From positions 3,162,001 to 3,226,000 of the forward strand of contig NZ_CP082923.1 in assembly GCF_019931575.1 (NCBI RefSeq): a DNA stretch of 64,000 nucleotides, given 5' to 3'. The notes below the pieces were generated by a model. It searched no databases. It worked only from the letters and a program-made list of their open reading frames with translations, and was not told where the DNA came from. Of this stretch, positions 7,483 to 16,130 are shown one piece after another. This DNA comes from Caulobacter segnis (lineage in GTDB: Bacteria > Pseudomonadota > Alphaproteobacteria > Caulobacterales > Caulobacteraceae). Each line of letters begins with the position of its first letter. The stretch's first letter is position 1. Both the position numbers and the translations under genes were made by a program.

Positions 7483-9726
7483 ATGTCTCGCCTGAAGCTG
7501 GCCGCGCTCGCGGCCGCCTCCACCGCAGCCCTGCTCGGTTCCGCAGCACCGTCGCTGGCCTGGGCCGCTGACGCCACGCCGGCCGCCGACGACGCCGCCG
7601 CCGAGGTCGACAAGGTCACCGTCACCGCCACGCGCTCGGAAAAGACCGTATCGCAGGCCCCGGTGACGGTCAGCGTCATCTCGTCAGAGGAGATCGAGGA
7701 CGGCCTGGTCCGCGACGTGAAGGACCTGGTCCGCGACGAGCCGGGCGTCTCGGTCCGTAGCGCCCCCGCTCGCTTCACCGCCGCCGGCGCCTCGACCGGC
7801 CGCGACGGCAACGCCGGCTTCAATATCCGCGGCCTGGAAGGCAACCGCGTGCTGATCGTCGTCGACGGCGTGCGCGTGCCCGACGGCTTCGCCTTCGGGG
7901 CCCAGTCGACCGGTCGCGGCGACTATGTCGACCTCGACATCCTGAAGTCGGTCGAGATCGTGCGCGGCCCCGCCTCGGCCCTGTACGGCGCCGACGGCCT
8001 GGCCGGATCGGTCACCTTCATCACCAAGGACCCGTCCGACATCCTGAAGCCGGGCGACACGTTCGCCGGCCGCGCCCGAGTCGGCTACGCCTCGGCCGAC
8101 GAGAGCTGGACCGAGAGCCTGGTCCTGGCCGGCAAGTCCGATCGCTGGGAGGCCCTGGTCGCCTATACCCGCCGCGACGGCGAGGGCCAGAAGACGGCCG
8201 GGACCAACGACTCGGCCAATACCGACCGCACCACCGCCAACCCCGAGGACAACACGTCCAACTCGGTGCTGGGCAAGCTGATCTACACGCCCAACGACAA
8301 GAACCGCTTCCGCCTGACGGTCGACCACCTGGACCGCCAGGTCGACTGGACGGTGCTGTCGGCCATCGCCAAGCCGCCGCTGGCCTCGACCAGCGCCATC
8401 GGCCTGACCGCCTTCGACAAGGTCAAGCGCGACCGCGTCAGCCTGGACCACCGCTTCGATGGCGGCGAGGGCGTGATCAGCGCGGCTCGCACCTCGCTGT
8501 ACTGGCAGAAGAGCACGACCCGCCAGTTCTCGGCCGAGGATCGCTACACCGCCGCCGACCGCACCCGTGACGCCACCTTCGACAACCGCGTGCTCGGCGC
8601 GGCCGTCGAGCTGCACAGCGTCTTCGACAGCGGCGCGCTGAAGCACGAGATCGTCTGGGGCGGCGACGCCTCGATCACCCGTCAGCAGGGCACGCGCGAC
8701 GGCACGGTGCCGCCGGCCGGCGAGACCTTCCCCGCCAAGGCCTTCCCGACCACCGACTTCACGCTCGCCGGCCTCTACGCTCAGGACGAGATCACGGCCG
8801 GTCCGGTGACGATCTATCCGGCCGTGCGCCTGGACTACTACAAGCTGGATCCGAAGGCCGACGCGCTGTTCACCACCGCGACCTCTGGCCAGAGCGACAC
8901 CCACGTCTCGCCCAAGCTGGGCCTGGTCTGGGACGCCACCGACCTGGTGACCGTGTTCGCCAACGCGGCGGCGGGCTTCAAGGCCCCCTCCCCGTCACAG
9001 GTCAACACCGGCTTCGCCAACCCGGTCTCGAACTACAAGTCGATCTCGAACCCCGACCTGAAGCCCGAGACCAGCAAGACCCTCGAGGCCGGCTTCCGCC
9101 TCCACCGCAACGGCTGGCGCGTCGCCGTCACCGGCTTTACCGGCGAGTACGACGACTTCATCGAACAGGTGCAGGTGGCCGGGAACTTCACCGCCGCCAA
9201 CCCCGCCGTCTACCAGTACGTCAACCTGTCGGGCGTGAAGATCAGCGGGGCCGAGGCCAAGGGGTCGTTCGAGCTGGGCGCGGGCTTCACGGCCAGGGCC
9301 GCCGTCTCGTACGCCCGCGGCGCCTCGCGCAGCAATGGCGTCAACACGCCCCTGACCTCGATCGATCCGGTCAAGCTGACCGGCGGCGTCACCTATCGCG
9401 CCCCCTCGGGCAAGTTCGGCGGCGATCTCAGCGTCGTCCATTCGGACCGCAAGACCGCCGGTCGCTCGGGCCTGTCCTGCACCGGGGCCATCGCCGGCAG
9501 CTCGCCCTACAACTGCTTCATGCCCCCGTCCTTCACCGTCGGCGACCTGACGGCGTGGTGGGCGGCGACAGACGCGGTCACCGTCCGCGCCGGCGTCTTC
9601 AACCTGACCGACGAGAAGTACTGGTGGTGGAGCGACGCACGCGGTCTCGCCGACAACTCGGTCGTCAAGGACGGCTACACCCAGCCCGGCCGCAACTACA
9701 GCGTCTCCCTTGCGCTGAAGTTCTAG
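7483..9726 (+). CDS. TonB-dependent haemoglobin/haem-type outer-membrane receptor
   Basis: A 747-aa outer-membrane receptor. Signal peptide to about residue 29, then a TonB-box-like segment (DKVTVTATRSEKTVSQAP), a plug domain with GFNIRGLEGNRVLIVVDGVRVPD and EIVRGPASALYGADGLAGSV, and a beta barrel ending in Phe (SVSLALKF). The plug motifs match the haem/haemoglobin subfamily. FRxPS-like and NPDLKPETS motifs of this subfamily appear near residues 505 and 525. It should import haem with TonB-ExbBD energy, though the ligand is inferred. It is divergent from DUF4198 and EF-hand genes and preceded by a Fur-like site; strong hairpins follow it. Confidence 0.9.
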   Translation: MSRLKLAALAAASTAALLGSAAPSLAWAADATPAADDAAAEVDKVTVTATRSEKTVSQAPVTVSVISSEEIEDGLVRDVKDLVRDEPGVSVRSAPARFTAAGASTGRDGNAGFNIRGLEGNRVLIVVDGVRVPDGFAFGAQSTGRGDYVDLDILKSVEIVRGPASALYGADGLAGSVTFITKDPSDILKPGDTFAGRARVGYASADESWTESLVLAGKSDRWEALVAYTRRDGEGQKTAGTNDSANTDRTTANPEDNTSNSVLGKLIYTPNDKNRFRLTVDHLDRQVDWTVLSAIAKPPLASTSAIGLTAFDKVKRDRVSLDHRFDGGEGVISAARTSLYWQKSTTRQFSAEDRYTAADRTRDATFDNRVLGAAVELHSVFDSGALKHEIVWGGDASITRQQGTRDGTVPPAGETFPAKAFPTTDFTLAGLYAQDEITAGPVTIYPAVRLDYYKLDPKADALFTTATSGQSDTHVSPKLGLVWDATDLVTVFANAAAGFKAPSPSQVNTGFANPVSNYKSISNPDLKPETSKTLEAGFRLHRNGWRVAVTGFTGEYDDFIEQVQVAGNFTAANPAVYQYVNLSGVKISGAEAKGSFELGAGFTARAAVSYARGASRSNGVNTPLTSIDPVKLTGGVTYRAPSGKFGGDLSVVHSDRKTAGRSGLSCTGAIAGSSPYNCFMPPSFTVGDLTAWWAATDAVTVRAGVFNLTDEKYWWWSDARGLADNSVVKDGYTQPGRNYSVSLALKF

Positions 9727-9737
9727 GCCGCAGGCGC

Positions 9738-9767
9738 GGGACGCGCGGGCGGGAAGCCGCGCGTCCC
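9738..9767 (+). terminator. GC-rich hairpin after TonB receptor gene
   Basis: Arms GGGACGCGCGG (9738-9748) and CCGCGCGTCCC (9757-9767) are perfect over 11 bp. No uridine tract follows, so it may act as an mRNA-stabilising or backup hairpin rather than a true terminator. Confidence 0.5.
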
Positions 9768-9798
9768 GACACCCTTGCGGACAAGCTGGCACCGCCCT

Positions 9799-9828
9799 CG
9801 ACCCAATCCGCCTGGATTGGGTCGTTTC
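9799..9828 (+). terminator. Intrinsic terminator candidate
   Basis: Perfect 11-bp arms CGACCCAATCC (9799-9809) and GGATTGGGTCG (9814-9824) with a four-base loop, followed by TTTCAT. It lies about 75 bp after the receptor stop codon and is the best terminator for that gene. Confidence 0.65.
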
Positions 9829-9838
9829 ATGCCTAGAC

Positions 9839-9881
9839 GCGAGATAGCCGCCAAAACCGCTTACACTTTTGGCTATCTCGC
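9839..9881. repeat. Long inverted repeat before YqaA-like gene
   Basis: GCGAGATAGCC (9839-9849) and GGCTATCTCGC (9871-9881) are perfect 11-bp arms. Adjacent CCAAAA and TTTTGG extend the pairing if a three-base bulge is allowed. It ends 36 bp before the YqaA-like start and may be a leader hairpin, an operator or a reverse-strand terminator. Confidence 0.5.
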
Positions 9882-9916
9882 TTTAGCTACGGGCTCTCAC
9901 ATCTCTCGGAGTTCGC

Positions 9917-10525
9917 ATGCTGCGCCGTATGTACGACTGGGTCATGGGCCTGGCCGCTTCCCGTCACGCCCCGCTCAGCCTGTTCGCGGTCTCGTTCGCC
10001 GAGAGCTCGTTCTTCCCGATTCCGCCGGACGTGATGCTCGCGCCGATGTGCCTGGCCAAGCCGGAGAAGGCCTGGCGCTACGCCTTCATCTGCACCCTCG
10101 CCTCGGTGCTGGGCGGCTGCCTGGGCTACGCGATCGGCTACTTCCTGCGTGACTTCGGTCTGTGGATGATGGCCGCGACCGGCCACGCCGGCGGCCTGGC
10201 GGAGTTCCAGTGCTGGTACGCCAAGTACGGCGTCTGGGTGATCCTGGCCAAGGGCCTGACCCCCATCCCCTACAAGCTGGTGACCATCGCCTCGGGCCTG
10301 GCCGCCTTCAGCTTCCCGATGTTCATCGCCGCTTCGGCCGCCACCCGCGGGGCGCGCTTCTTCCTGGTCGCCTTCATCATCAAGAAGTTCGGCCCGGCCC
10401 TGCTGCCGGTCGTCGAGCGTCGCCTGGCCTTGTTCGCCGGAATTTTGATCGCCCTCGTTGTCATCGGCCTCACGGCCAGCCATTTCATCGGTGGGGGCGG
10501 ACACGGTGGAGCTTGCGCCGCATGA
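9917..10525 (+). CDS. YqaA/SNARE-associated (DedA-like, VTT) membrane protein
   Basis: A 202-aa membrane protein with about four to five hydrophobic helices. The segment FAESSFFPIPPDVMLAPMCLA and the later KGLTPIPYKLVTIASGLAAFSF are the paired glycine/proline re-entrant motifs of the VTT/DedA superfamily, closest to the YqaA branch. Related proteins are linked to lipid or polyprenyl-phosphate handling and envelope integrity. It overlaps dsbB by ATGA, so the run YqaA-dsbB-coq7 is one operon. Confidence 0.85.
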   Translation: MLRRMYDWVMGLAASRHAPLSLFAVSFAESSFFPIPPDVMLAPMCLAKPEKAWRYAFICTLASVLGGCLGYAIGYFLRDFGLWMMAATGHAGGLAEFQCWYAKYGVWVILAKGLTPIPYKLVTIASGLAAFSFPMFIAASAATRGARFFLVAFIIKKFGPALLPVVERRLALFAGILIALVVIGLTASHFIGGGGHGGACAA

Positions 10526-11073
10526 CGACGACTGAACAACCGAAGGCCGAGGGCTTCATCGGCCGGGTCTATGACCTGGTCACGCGCCACTGGCCGCTGA
10601 TCGCCTTCCTGTCCAGCGCGCTGATGCTGGCCATCGCGCACGGCTTCGAGACCTTCGGCCATCTCGCGCCCTGCAACCTGTGCCTAAAGGCGCGCGAGGT
10701 CTACTGGGTCGCCGGGACCGTCGGCCTCGTGGCGTCCATCCTCCAGCGCACGCCTCTCTGGCCGCGCCTGCGTCAGCCAGCCAACCTGCTGCTGGCGGCG
10801 ATCTTCCTGTACGGCGCGGGCCTGGCGGTGTTCCACGCCGGCGTCGAATGGAAGTGGTGGCCGGGCCCGACCACCTGCACGGGCGGCGGCGTCGCCCAGG
10901 CCTCGAACCTGGAGGCCATGCTGAAGGGGACGATGAAGATCAAGCCGCCGGCCTGCGACAAGGCCGCCTGGGTGTTCCTGGGCCTGTCGATGGCCGGCTG
11001 GAACGCGCTGGTCTCGCTGAAGCTGGCTGTCTGGTCGGGGCTGGCGGGCCTGCGCAAGGCGGAGACCCTTTGA
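10522..11073 (+). CDS. dsbB: Disulfide bond formation protein DsbB
   Basis: A 183-aa inner-membrane protein from the ATG at 10522. It has four hydrophobic segments, the periplasmic CNLC pair (APCNLCLKAREVY, about residues 52-55) and a second periplasmic loop with two cysteines (TTCTGG and PPACDKA). This is the DsbB arrangement that passes electrons from DsbA to ubiquinone. The neighbour coq7 makes ubiquinone, a fitting functional pairing. It overlaps both neighbours (ATGA upstream, TGATG downstream). Confidence 0.92.
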   Translation: MTTTEQPKAEGFIGRVYDLVTRHWPLIAFLSSALMLAIAHGFETFGHLAPCNLCLKAREVYWVAGTVGLVASILQRTPLWPRLRQPANLLLAAIFLYGAGLAVFHAGVEWKWWPGPTTCTGGGVAQASNLEAMLKGTMKIKPPACDKAAWVFLGLSMAGWNALVSLKLAVWSGLAGLRKAETL

Positions 11074-11633
11074 TGACCAAGCCGGTCCCCCCGCGCCCTG
11101 GTCAGGGAGCGCAGCGTTCGCGTCTCGCCGAGATCCTGCGCGTCGACCAGGCCGGCGAGTTGGCGGCGGTGCACATCTATCGGGGCCAGGCCGCCGTGAT
11201 GCGCAACGCGCCGGGCCGCGAGCGAATCGCCGACCAACTGAAGGAGATGGAGGGCCACGAACAGGTCCACCTCTCGCGTTTCAACGAGCTGCTGACCGAG
11301 CGCAATGTGCGCCCGACCCTGATGTCGCCGGTCTGGCGCGCGGCCGCCTTCGCCCTGGGCGCCGGCACCGCACTGCTGGGCGACAAGGCCGCCCACGCCT
11401 GCACCGAGGCGGTCGAGACGGTGATCGAGAAGCACTATGCCGGCCAGATCGAGGAGTTGAAGGACCGCGACCCGGCCCTGGCCGCCGAGCTGACCCAGTT
11501 CCGCGACGACGAACTGGCCCACCGCGACCTGGCCATCGAGGAAGGCGCCCACGAGGCGACTGCCTATCCGCTGCTGACCGCCGTGATCCAGGCCGGCTGC
11601 CGCGCGGCCATCAAGATCAGCGAGAAGATCTGA
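11073..11633 (+). CDS. coq7: Demethoxyubiquinone hydroxylase Coq7
   Basis: A 186-aa di-iron monooxygenase catalysing the penultimate hydroxylation of ubiquinone synthesis. The start ILRVDQAGELAAVHIYRGQ, the EMEGHEQVHL segment and the C-terminal FRDDELAHRDLAIEEGA supply the paired EXXH iron ligands. Its ATG overlaps the dsbB stop by one base. This clear Coq7 signature distinguishes it from UbiF flavin enzymes. Confidence 0.95.
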   Translation: MTKPVPPRPGQGAQRSRLAEILRVDQAGELAAVHIYRGQAAVMRNAPGRERIADQLKEMEGHEQVHLSRFNELLTERNVRPTLMSPVWRAAAFALGAGTALLGDKAAHACTEAVETVIEKHYAGQIEELKDRDPALAAELTQFRDDELAHRDLAIEEGAHEATAYPLLTAVIQAGCRAAIKISEKI

Positions 11634-11741
11634 GGCAGCCGCCCGGTCGGCGAGCGCTTTCAACTGTCACGCTCTTGGCGTCCGCCTCGCGCGGGCCTAC
11701 CGATACGCCCCAATACGTCATCGCGTTGGGGAGTCTCCCGC

Positions 11742-13499
11742 TTGTCCTTCCGTACCCTCGCCGCCTGCGCGGCGTCGCTGCTGGCCCTTTCGGCCGCTAA
11801 TGTTCACGCCGCCGAGCCGCTGAAGACCAGCGCCCAGTCCCTGGAAACCGGCGGCCCGATGCCCGCCGAACAGGCCGCGCTGGCCTTCGACCACGCCGAC
11901 CTGAAGTTCAAGATCCTGCCCGACAAGAAGGCGATCGAGGGCGAGGCGACCCTGACCTTCACGGCCAAGGCGCCGCTGGACAAGCTGGTGCTGGATTTCG
12001 ACCGCGTCTTCGCGATCAGCAAGCTGACCGTCGACGGCCAGGCGCTGAAGCCCTCGGCCTGGACCAATCCCGAAGGCCGCATGACCATCACGCTTCCGAA
12101 GAAGGTCGCCAAGGGCAAGTCGGTCACCGTGGTCGTCGCCTATGCGGGGGCCCCGCTGGAGGCCAAGCGCGCCCCCTGGGACGGCGGCTTCGTCTGGAGC
12201 AAGACCGAGAGCGGCGAGCCCTGGATCGCCACCGCCGTGCAAGGCGACGGCTGCGACATCTTCTGGCCCTGCATCGACTATCCGACCGGCGAGCCCAAGC
12301 TGGTCGATCTGCACATCACCGTCCCCGCCCCGCTGGTCGCCCCAGCCAATGGCGTCTTCAAGGGCATGACCGAGAAGGACGGCTGGCGGACCTACAACTG
12401 GCAGGCCAAGACCCCCAACACCTACGCCATCGCCCTGGACGTCGGCCCGTACGAGGAGATCTCTGGGACCTACAAGAGCCGCTTCGGCGACACGATCCCG
12501 ATGACCTACTGGCACCTCAAGGGCAACGCCCAGCAGGCCAAGGGCCTGTTCGACGAGTTCGGTCCGATGCTGGACTTCTACGAGCAGATGATCGGCCCCT
12601 ACCCGTTCCGCGACGAGAAGATGGGCGTGGTCGAGACCCCGCACCTGGGCATGGAGCACCAGACGATCAACGCTTATGGCAACAAATACCGCAAGGATGT
12701 CTACGGCTTCGACTGGCTGCTGCAGCACGAGTTCGCGCACGAGTGGTTCGGCAACCAGCTGACCGACGTCGACAACGACGACATGTGGCTGCACGAGGGC
12801 TATGGCAGCTACATGCAGCCGCTGTTCTCGCAGTGGCTGCACGGCGACATGGAATACATGGCGCGCCTGAACCAGATGCGCGCCGACACCAAGAACAGGT
12901 TCCCGATCGTCTCGGGCAAGCAACTGAAGGAAGACGACGTCTACAACGGCGATCGCGGGCCGGGGAACGACATCTACTACAAGGCCGCCAACGTCCTGCA
13001 CACCTTGCGGACGCTGATCGGCGACGAGGCCTTCTTCAAGATCACCCGCATCGCCGTCTACGGCACGCCCGACCCCAAGCCGGGCAATTTCAAGCCGCTG
13101 TACCTGGGCACCAAGGACTACATCAAGATCGTCAACCAGGTGACCGGCAAGGACTACGGCTGGTTCTTCGACGTCTATCTCTACGAGGCCCAGCCGCCGG
13201 AACTGGTCGAGACCCGCGAGGGCGGCGACCTGGTGCTGACGTGGAAGACGCCCAAGGACAAGCCCTTCCCCATGCCGCTCGACGTCAAGGTCGGCGACAA
13301 GGTCGTCACCGTGGCGATGGCTGACGGGACAGGCCGCGTGGCCGTGGGCGACACCGTGCCGGTGATCGTCGACCCGGCGTCGAAGGTCCTGCGCCGCCAG
13401 CCCTATATCGAACGGTTCCAGGCCTGGAAGAAGGCCCAGGACGACGCGGCCAAGGCGGCCGAGGAAGCCAAGAAGAAGGCTGAAGCCGAGAAGAAGTGA
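11742..13499 (+). CDS. M1 family zinc metallopeptidase (aminopeptidase N-like), exported
   Basis: A 585-aa enzyme starting at TTG 11742, with GGGGAG about 8 bases upstream and a signal peptide (cleavage near NVHAAEP). A later start would lose the signal. It shows the substrate-binding GMEHQT (the GAMEN equivalent), the zinc motif HEFAH (His329, Glu330, His333) and the third ligand Glu352 in LHEGYGSY. The C-terminus is a Lys/Ala/Glu-rich helix. It probably trims periplasmic or imported peptides. The stop codon overlaps a palindrome that starts a repeat element. Confidence 0.93.
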   Translation: MSFRTLAACAASLLALSAANVHAAEPLKTSAQSLETGGPMPAEQAALAFDHADLKFKILPDKKAIEGEATLTFTAKAPLDKLVLDFDRVFAISKLTVDGQALKPSAWTNPEGRMTITLPKKVAKGKSVTVVVAYAGAPLEAKRAPWDGGFVWSKTESGEPWIATAVQGDGCDIFWPCIDYPTGEPKLVDLHITVPAPLVAPANGVFKGMTEKDGWRTYNWQAKTPNTYAIALDVGPYEEISGTYKSRFGDTIPMTYWHLKGNAQQAKGLFDEFGPMLDFYEQMIGPYPFRDEKMGVVETPHLGMEHQTINAYGNKYRKDVYGFDWLLQHEFAHEWFGNQLTDVDNDDMWLHEGYGSYMQPLFSQWLHGDMEYMARLNQMRADTKNRFPIVSGKQLKEDDVYNGDRGPGNDIYYKAANVLHTLRTLIGDEAFFKITRIAVYGTPDPKPGNFKPLYLGTKDYIKIVNQVTGKDYGWFFDVYLYEAQPPELVETREGGDLVLTWKTPKDKPFPMPLDVKVGDKVVTVAMADGTGRVAVGDTVPVIVDPASKVLRRQPYIERFQAWKKAQDDAAKAAEEAKKKAEAEKK

Positions 13500-13536
13500 G
13501 CGGATCTGATCCGCTCATCCCCGCGACGGCGGGGAT
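13498..13536. repeat. REP-like palindromic element
   Basis: Two adjacent palindromes: GAGCGGATC (13498-13506) with GATCCGCTC (13508-13516), then ATCCCCGC (13517-13524) with GCGGGGAT (13529-13536). The core CCGCTCATCCCCGCG recurs at 37533, so this is a dispersed family. The first arm includes the last two bases of the peptidase stop codon; it may also act as a terminator. Confidence 0.7.
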
Positions 13537-13641
13537 CCAAGGACAAGACAGGGTTGGTGACCTCTCGCTAACCCTGTCCGTTCACCGGATGGCGCGATCT
13601 TCGCCGTTAGGACCCAAGAGTCCTTCCGGAGATCGCTTTCC

Positions 13642-14154
13642 ATGTTCAAGCCCGTCCACCTCGTCGCCGCCGCGCGCGTCACGCTGCTGCTGGGGGCCCT
13701 GACCGTGGCGGTGTTGACCCTGGGCCCGTTCCAGGGGGCGGAACGGCTGGTCGGCCTCAGCGACAAGGAAGCCCACGCCCTCGCGTTCGGCGGCCTGCTG
13801 GCGGTCTCGTTCCTGGCCTTCCCCCGCATGCGCCGCAACGACCTGGCGCTCGCGGCCCTGATCCTGGGCGGCGCCACCGAGATCGCTCAGATCATCGGCC
13901 ATCGCGATGGGAATTTCCTGGATTGGCTGGCCGACGCCGCCGGCATCCTGGTGGTGCACGGCGCCAGCCTGATCGAGTCGGTTCGCAAAATGGCCCGCGA
14001 GCAAGGCCACCTGACCTTCGCCCAGATCGCGGCCATGGACCAGCGTCGGATCCGCCGCCGTTCCGTCGTGGCCTTCGAACCGGGCGCTGCTGCTCAAGCG
14101 GGCGTCGCGCTCAGCTTCGCCAAGCGCGCCGCCCGTCGCTTCCCGCCTCGCTAG
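13642..14154 (+). CDS. VanZ-like family membrane protein
   Basis: A 170-aa protein with about four short hydrophobic helices in the first 115 residues. The motif LSDKEAHALAFGGLLAV and GGATEIAQIIGHRDGNFLDWLADAAG match VanZ-like proteins (the conserved E-x-x-Q and D-x-x-D/N features). A soluble basic tail (QRRIRRRSVV, KRAARRFPPR) extends beyond the family core. VanZ-like proteins affect the envelope, but the function here is unknown. Confidence 0.85.
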   Translation: MFKPVHLVAAARVTLLLGALTVAVLTLGPFQGAERLVGLSDKEAHALAFGGLLAVSFLAFPRMRRNDLALAALILGGATEIAQIIGHRDGNFLDWLADAAGILVVHGASLIESVRKMAREQGHLTFAQIAAMDQRRIRRRSVVAFEPGAAAQAGVALSFAKRAARRFPPR

Positions 14155-14170
14155 CCTATTGGCGCCTTAG

Positions 14171-14455
14171 TCAGGTGATGCGCTTGACGCTGACCGGGTC
14201 GCTGCCCGGGAAGCTCTCTTCCAGGCCCTCGTCCAGCAGGGCTTCCTGACGGCTCTCCGACGTCTTCACCTTTCCAGCAAGCTGGTCGTGCTTTTCGCCT
14301 TCGGCCAGCGGCCGCTTGGCCTCGCGGGTGTGCGGCGCGTCGATATGGCGGTCCTCGGCCCTGACCTTGCCTTCCGAGGCCATGTCGGCCGTGGACGCGG
14401 CGGTGCCGTGGGTGAAGTGACGCTTGTCGCCGTGTTCGGTCTGATTGCGGTTCAT
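14171..14455 (-). CDS. Small hydrophilic stress-type protein, 94 aa
   Basis: Starts at ATG 14455 with GGGAGACAACC directly upstream. The protein is very polar and Lys/Glu/His-rich, with no membrane segment. The C-terminal LDEGLEESFPGSDPVSV matches a motif (DE-x-x-ESFP-x-SDP) common in small alphaproteobacterial proteins of unknown function, often stress induced. The first half looks disordered. No strong promoter motif was found in the 240 bp upstream. Confidence 0.7.
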   Translation of the reverse strand: MNRNQTEHGDKRHFTHGTAASTADMASEGKVRAEDRHIDAPHTREAKRPLAEGEKHDQLAGKVKTSESRQEALLDEGLEESFPGSDPVSVKRIT

Positions 14456-14698
14456 GGTTGTCTCCCGTGGCTTTTGCCTCGGATAAGAAAACCCTCCGGC
14501 CGAGGTTCGGGTTGCATCCTCCCGCCCCATGGGCGCGCGGCATGACGGCCCGGAACATTTCCGCGGAAAGCCGGAACCTTCGCCGTGAGGCCGCATTCTA
14601 GGTTCAGCTTGGCGGTCTGATCCCCTTCCGCCTCACAGCCACGGCCCGGGACAGCCATTCCTCAAATCGTTAGCCCGGGCCGTTTGCTGTCTGGAGCC

Positions 14699-15259
14699 TC
14701 AGGCCTCCAGCTCGATATCCCAGTACAGATAGTCCAGCCAGCTGACGTGCAGCCTGCCCGGCGGGAACCGCCGTCCTCGCTCCTGCAGTTCGTGCATCGA
14801 CGGCCGCCGAGCATTGTGGAACGGCTGCATGCCCGCCTCGCGCGGCGTTCGGCCGCCCTTGGACAGGTTGCAGGGCGCGCAGGCGGTGACGATGTTCTCC
14901 CAGGTCGTGCGGCCGCCGCGCGAGCGGGGGATCACGTGGTCGAACGTCAGGTCCTCCGGCGAGCCGCAATACTGGCAGCTGAAGCTGTCGCGCAGGAACA
15001 GGTTGAAGCGGGTGAAGGCCGGCGGTCGCTCCTGCGGAACGTACTGCTTCAGCGCCACCACGCTGGGCAGGCGCATCTCGAAGGACGGCGAATGGACGAC
15101 TTGGTCATAGCTGGCCACGACGTCGACGCGGTCCAGGAACACCGCCTTGATCACCTCCTGCCAGGGCCAGAGGGACAGCGGATAATAGCTGAGCGGCCGG
15201 AAGTCGGCGTTGAGCACCAGGGCCGGCATGCCGGATGGTGGGCGCGTGAGGACCTGCAT
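14699..15259 (-). CDS. HNH endonuclease family protein
   Basis: A 186-aa protein. The first half (PALVLNADFRPLSYYPLSLW) is the conserved N-terminal domain of a widespread HNH group. The nuclease part has CQYCG, LTFDHVIPRSRGG, the ENIVTACAPCN motif and KGGRTP, giving two zinc CxxC pairs and the HNH residues. Its cellular role is unknown; it is conserved in cyanobacteria and alphaproteobacteria and not clearly mobile. A TTG at 15262 precedes the chosen ATG. Confidence 0.9.
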   Translation of the reverse strand: MQVLTRPPSGMPALVLNADFRPLSYYPLSLWPWQEVIKAVFLDRVDVVASYDQVVHSPSFEMRLPSVVALKQYVPQERPPAFTRFNLFLRDSFSCQYCGSPEDLTFDHVIPRSRGGRTTWENIVTACAPCNLSKGGRTPREAGMQPFHNARRPSMHELQERGRRFPPGRLHVSWLDYLYWDIELEA

Positions 15260-15435
15260 CAAAGTCCCCCCTCGAAGCGGGCGTCGGAACGCTCAGCGCT
15301 TCGGCTGATGAAGTACGCGACAGGACTGAAGACGGGCCTCCTTCCTACGCAATTCTGGGAATCGCCATTCATTCCCGAACGCACGAGAAGGATGGGCCGA
15401 GTCAGCGACAGAACCAAGACATCTCGCGAACAGAT

Positions 15436-16113
15436 CTAGAAAGGCGCGATCTCGCGTCTCTTGACGGCGCCGTAGCAGGCCCAGAGCAGATGGGCGGCGA
15501 CGCCCCGATAGGGTCGCCAGAGTTCCGCGCGCCGGTAGGCCTGTTTCTCGGTCGGACGGACCTGCGCCCTGTCGGCCCAGCGCATGGCTTCCTGCAGGGC
15601 CACGTCGCCGCCGGGGAACATGTCGAGACGCCCTTGCGTGAACATCAGGTAGACCTCGGCGGTCCAGCGGCCGATGCCGGTGATGGCGGTCAGGGCGGCG
15701 ATGGCCGCCTCGTCGGAGAGCCCCGGCAGGGCGTCGAAGTCGCAGGTGCCGGTGACGTGCGCCTCGGCCAGCGCCCGGGCGTAGCGGGCCTTCGGCCGCG
15801 ACAGGCCCAGCGACAGCAGATAGGCGTCCTCGTGACCCATCACCGCCTCGGGGGTCATCTCCGGTAATCCCGCCTCGACCCGCGCCCAGATGGCGGCGGC
15901 CGAGGCCAGGCTGACCTGCTGCTGCACGACCATCTTCAAGAGGCCCGGAAAGCCGCCTAGGCTGACGCGCCACGCGAACGGCGGCGTGACGGCCTCCAGC
16001 GCGGCCAGGGCCGGGTCGACGGCGGCCAGGCGCTTGCGGGCGTCGAGAAGGGCTTCGGCGGTCGGCGGAACGAACATCGGCGGCAAGGGACCCTGCCCCG
16101 CCGCCTCTGACAA
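15436..16113 (-). CDS. DNA-3-methyladenine glycosylase II (AlkA-like, HhH-GPD)
   Basis: A protein of up to 225 aa that removes alkylated bases in base-excision repair. It has MVVQQQVSLASAAAIWARV, the helix-hairpin-helix ALPGLSDEAAIAALTAITGIGRWTAEVY and the catalytic Asp in PGGDVALQ. It lacks the iron-sulfur cysteines of Nth/MutY and the N-terminal domain of E. coli AlkA, like other short alpha AlkA proteins. The start is uncertain: TTG 16113 or ATG 16077, neither with a good ribosome site. Confidence 0.88.
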   Translation of the reverse strand: MSEAAGQGPLPPMFVPPTAEALLDARKRLAAVDPALAALEAVTPPFAWRVSLGGFPGLLKMVVQQQVSLASAAAIWARVEAGLPEMTPEAVMGHEDAYLLSLGLSRPKARYARALAEAHVTGTCDFDALPGLSDEAAIAALTAITGIGRWTAEVYLMFTQGRLDMFPGGDVALQEAMRWADRAQVRPTEKQAYRRAELWRPYRGVAAHLLWACYGAVKRREIAPF

Positions 16114-16130
16114 TCCGGTTCTTGCTGAAC

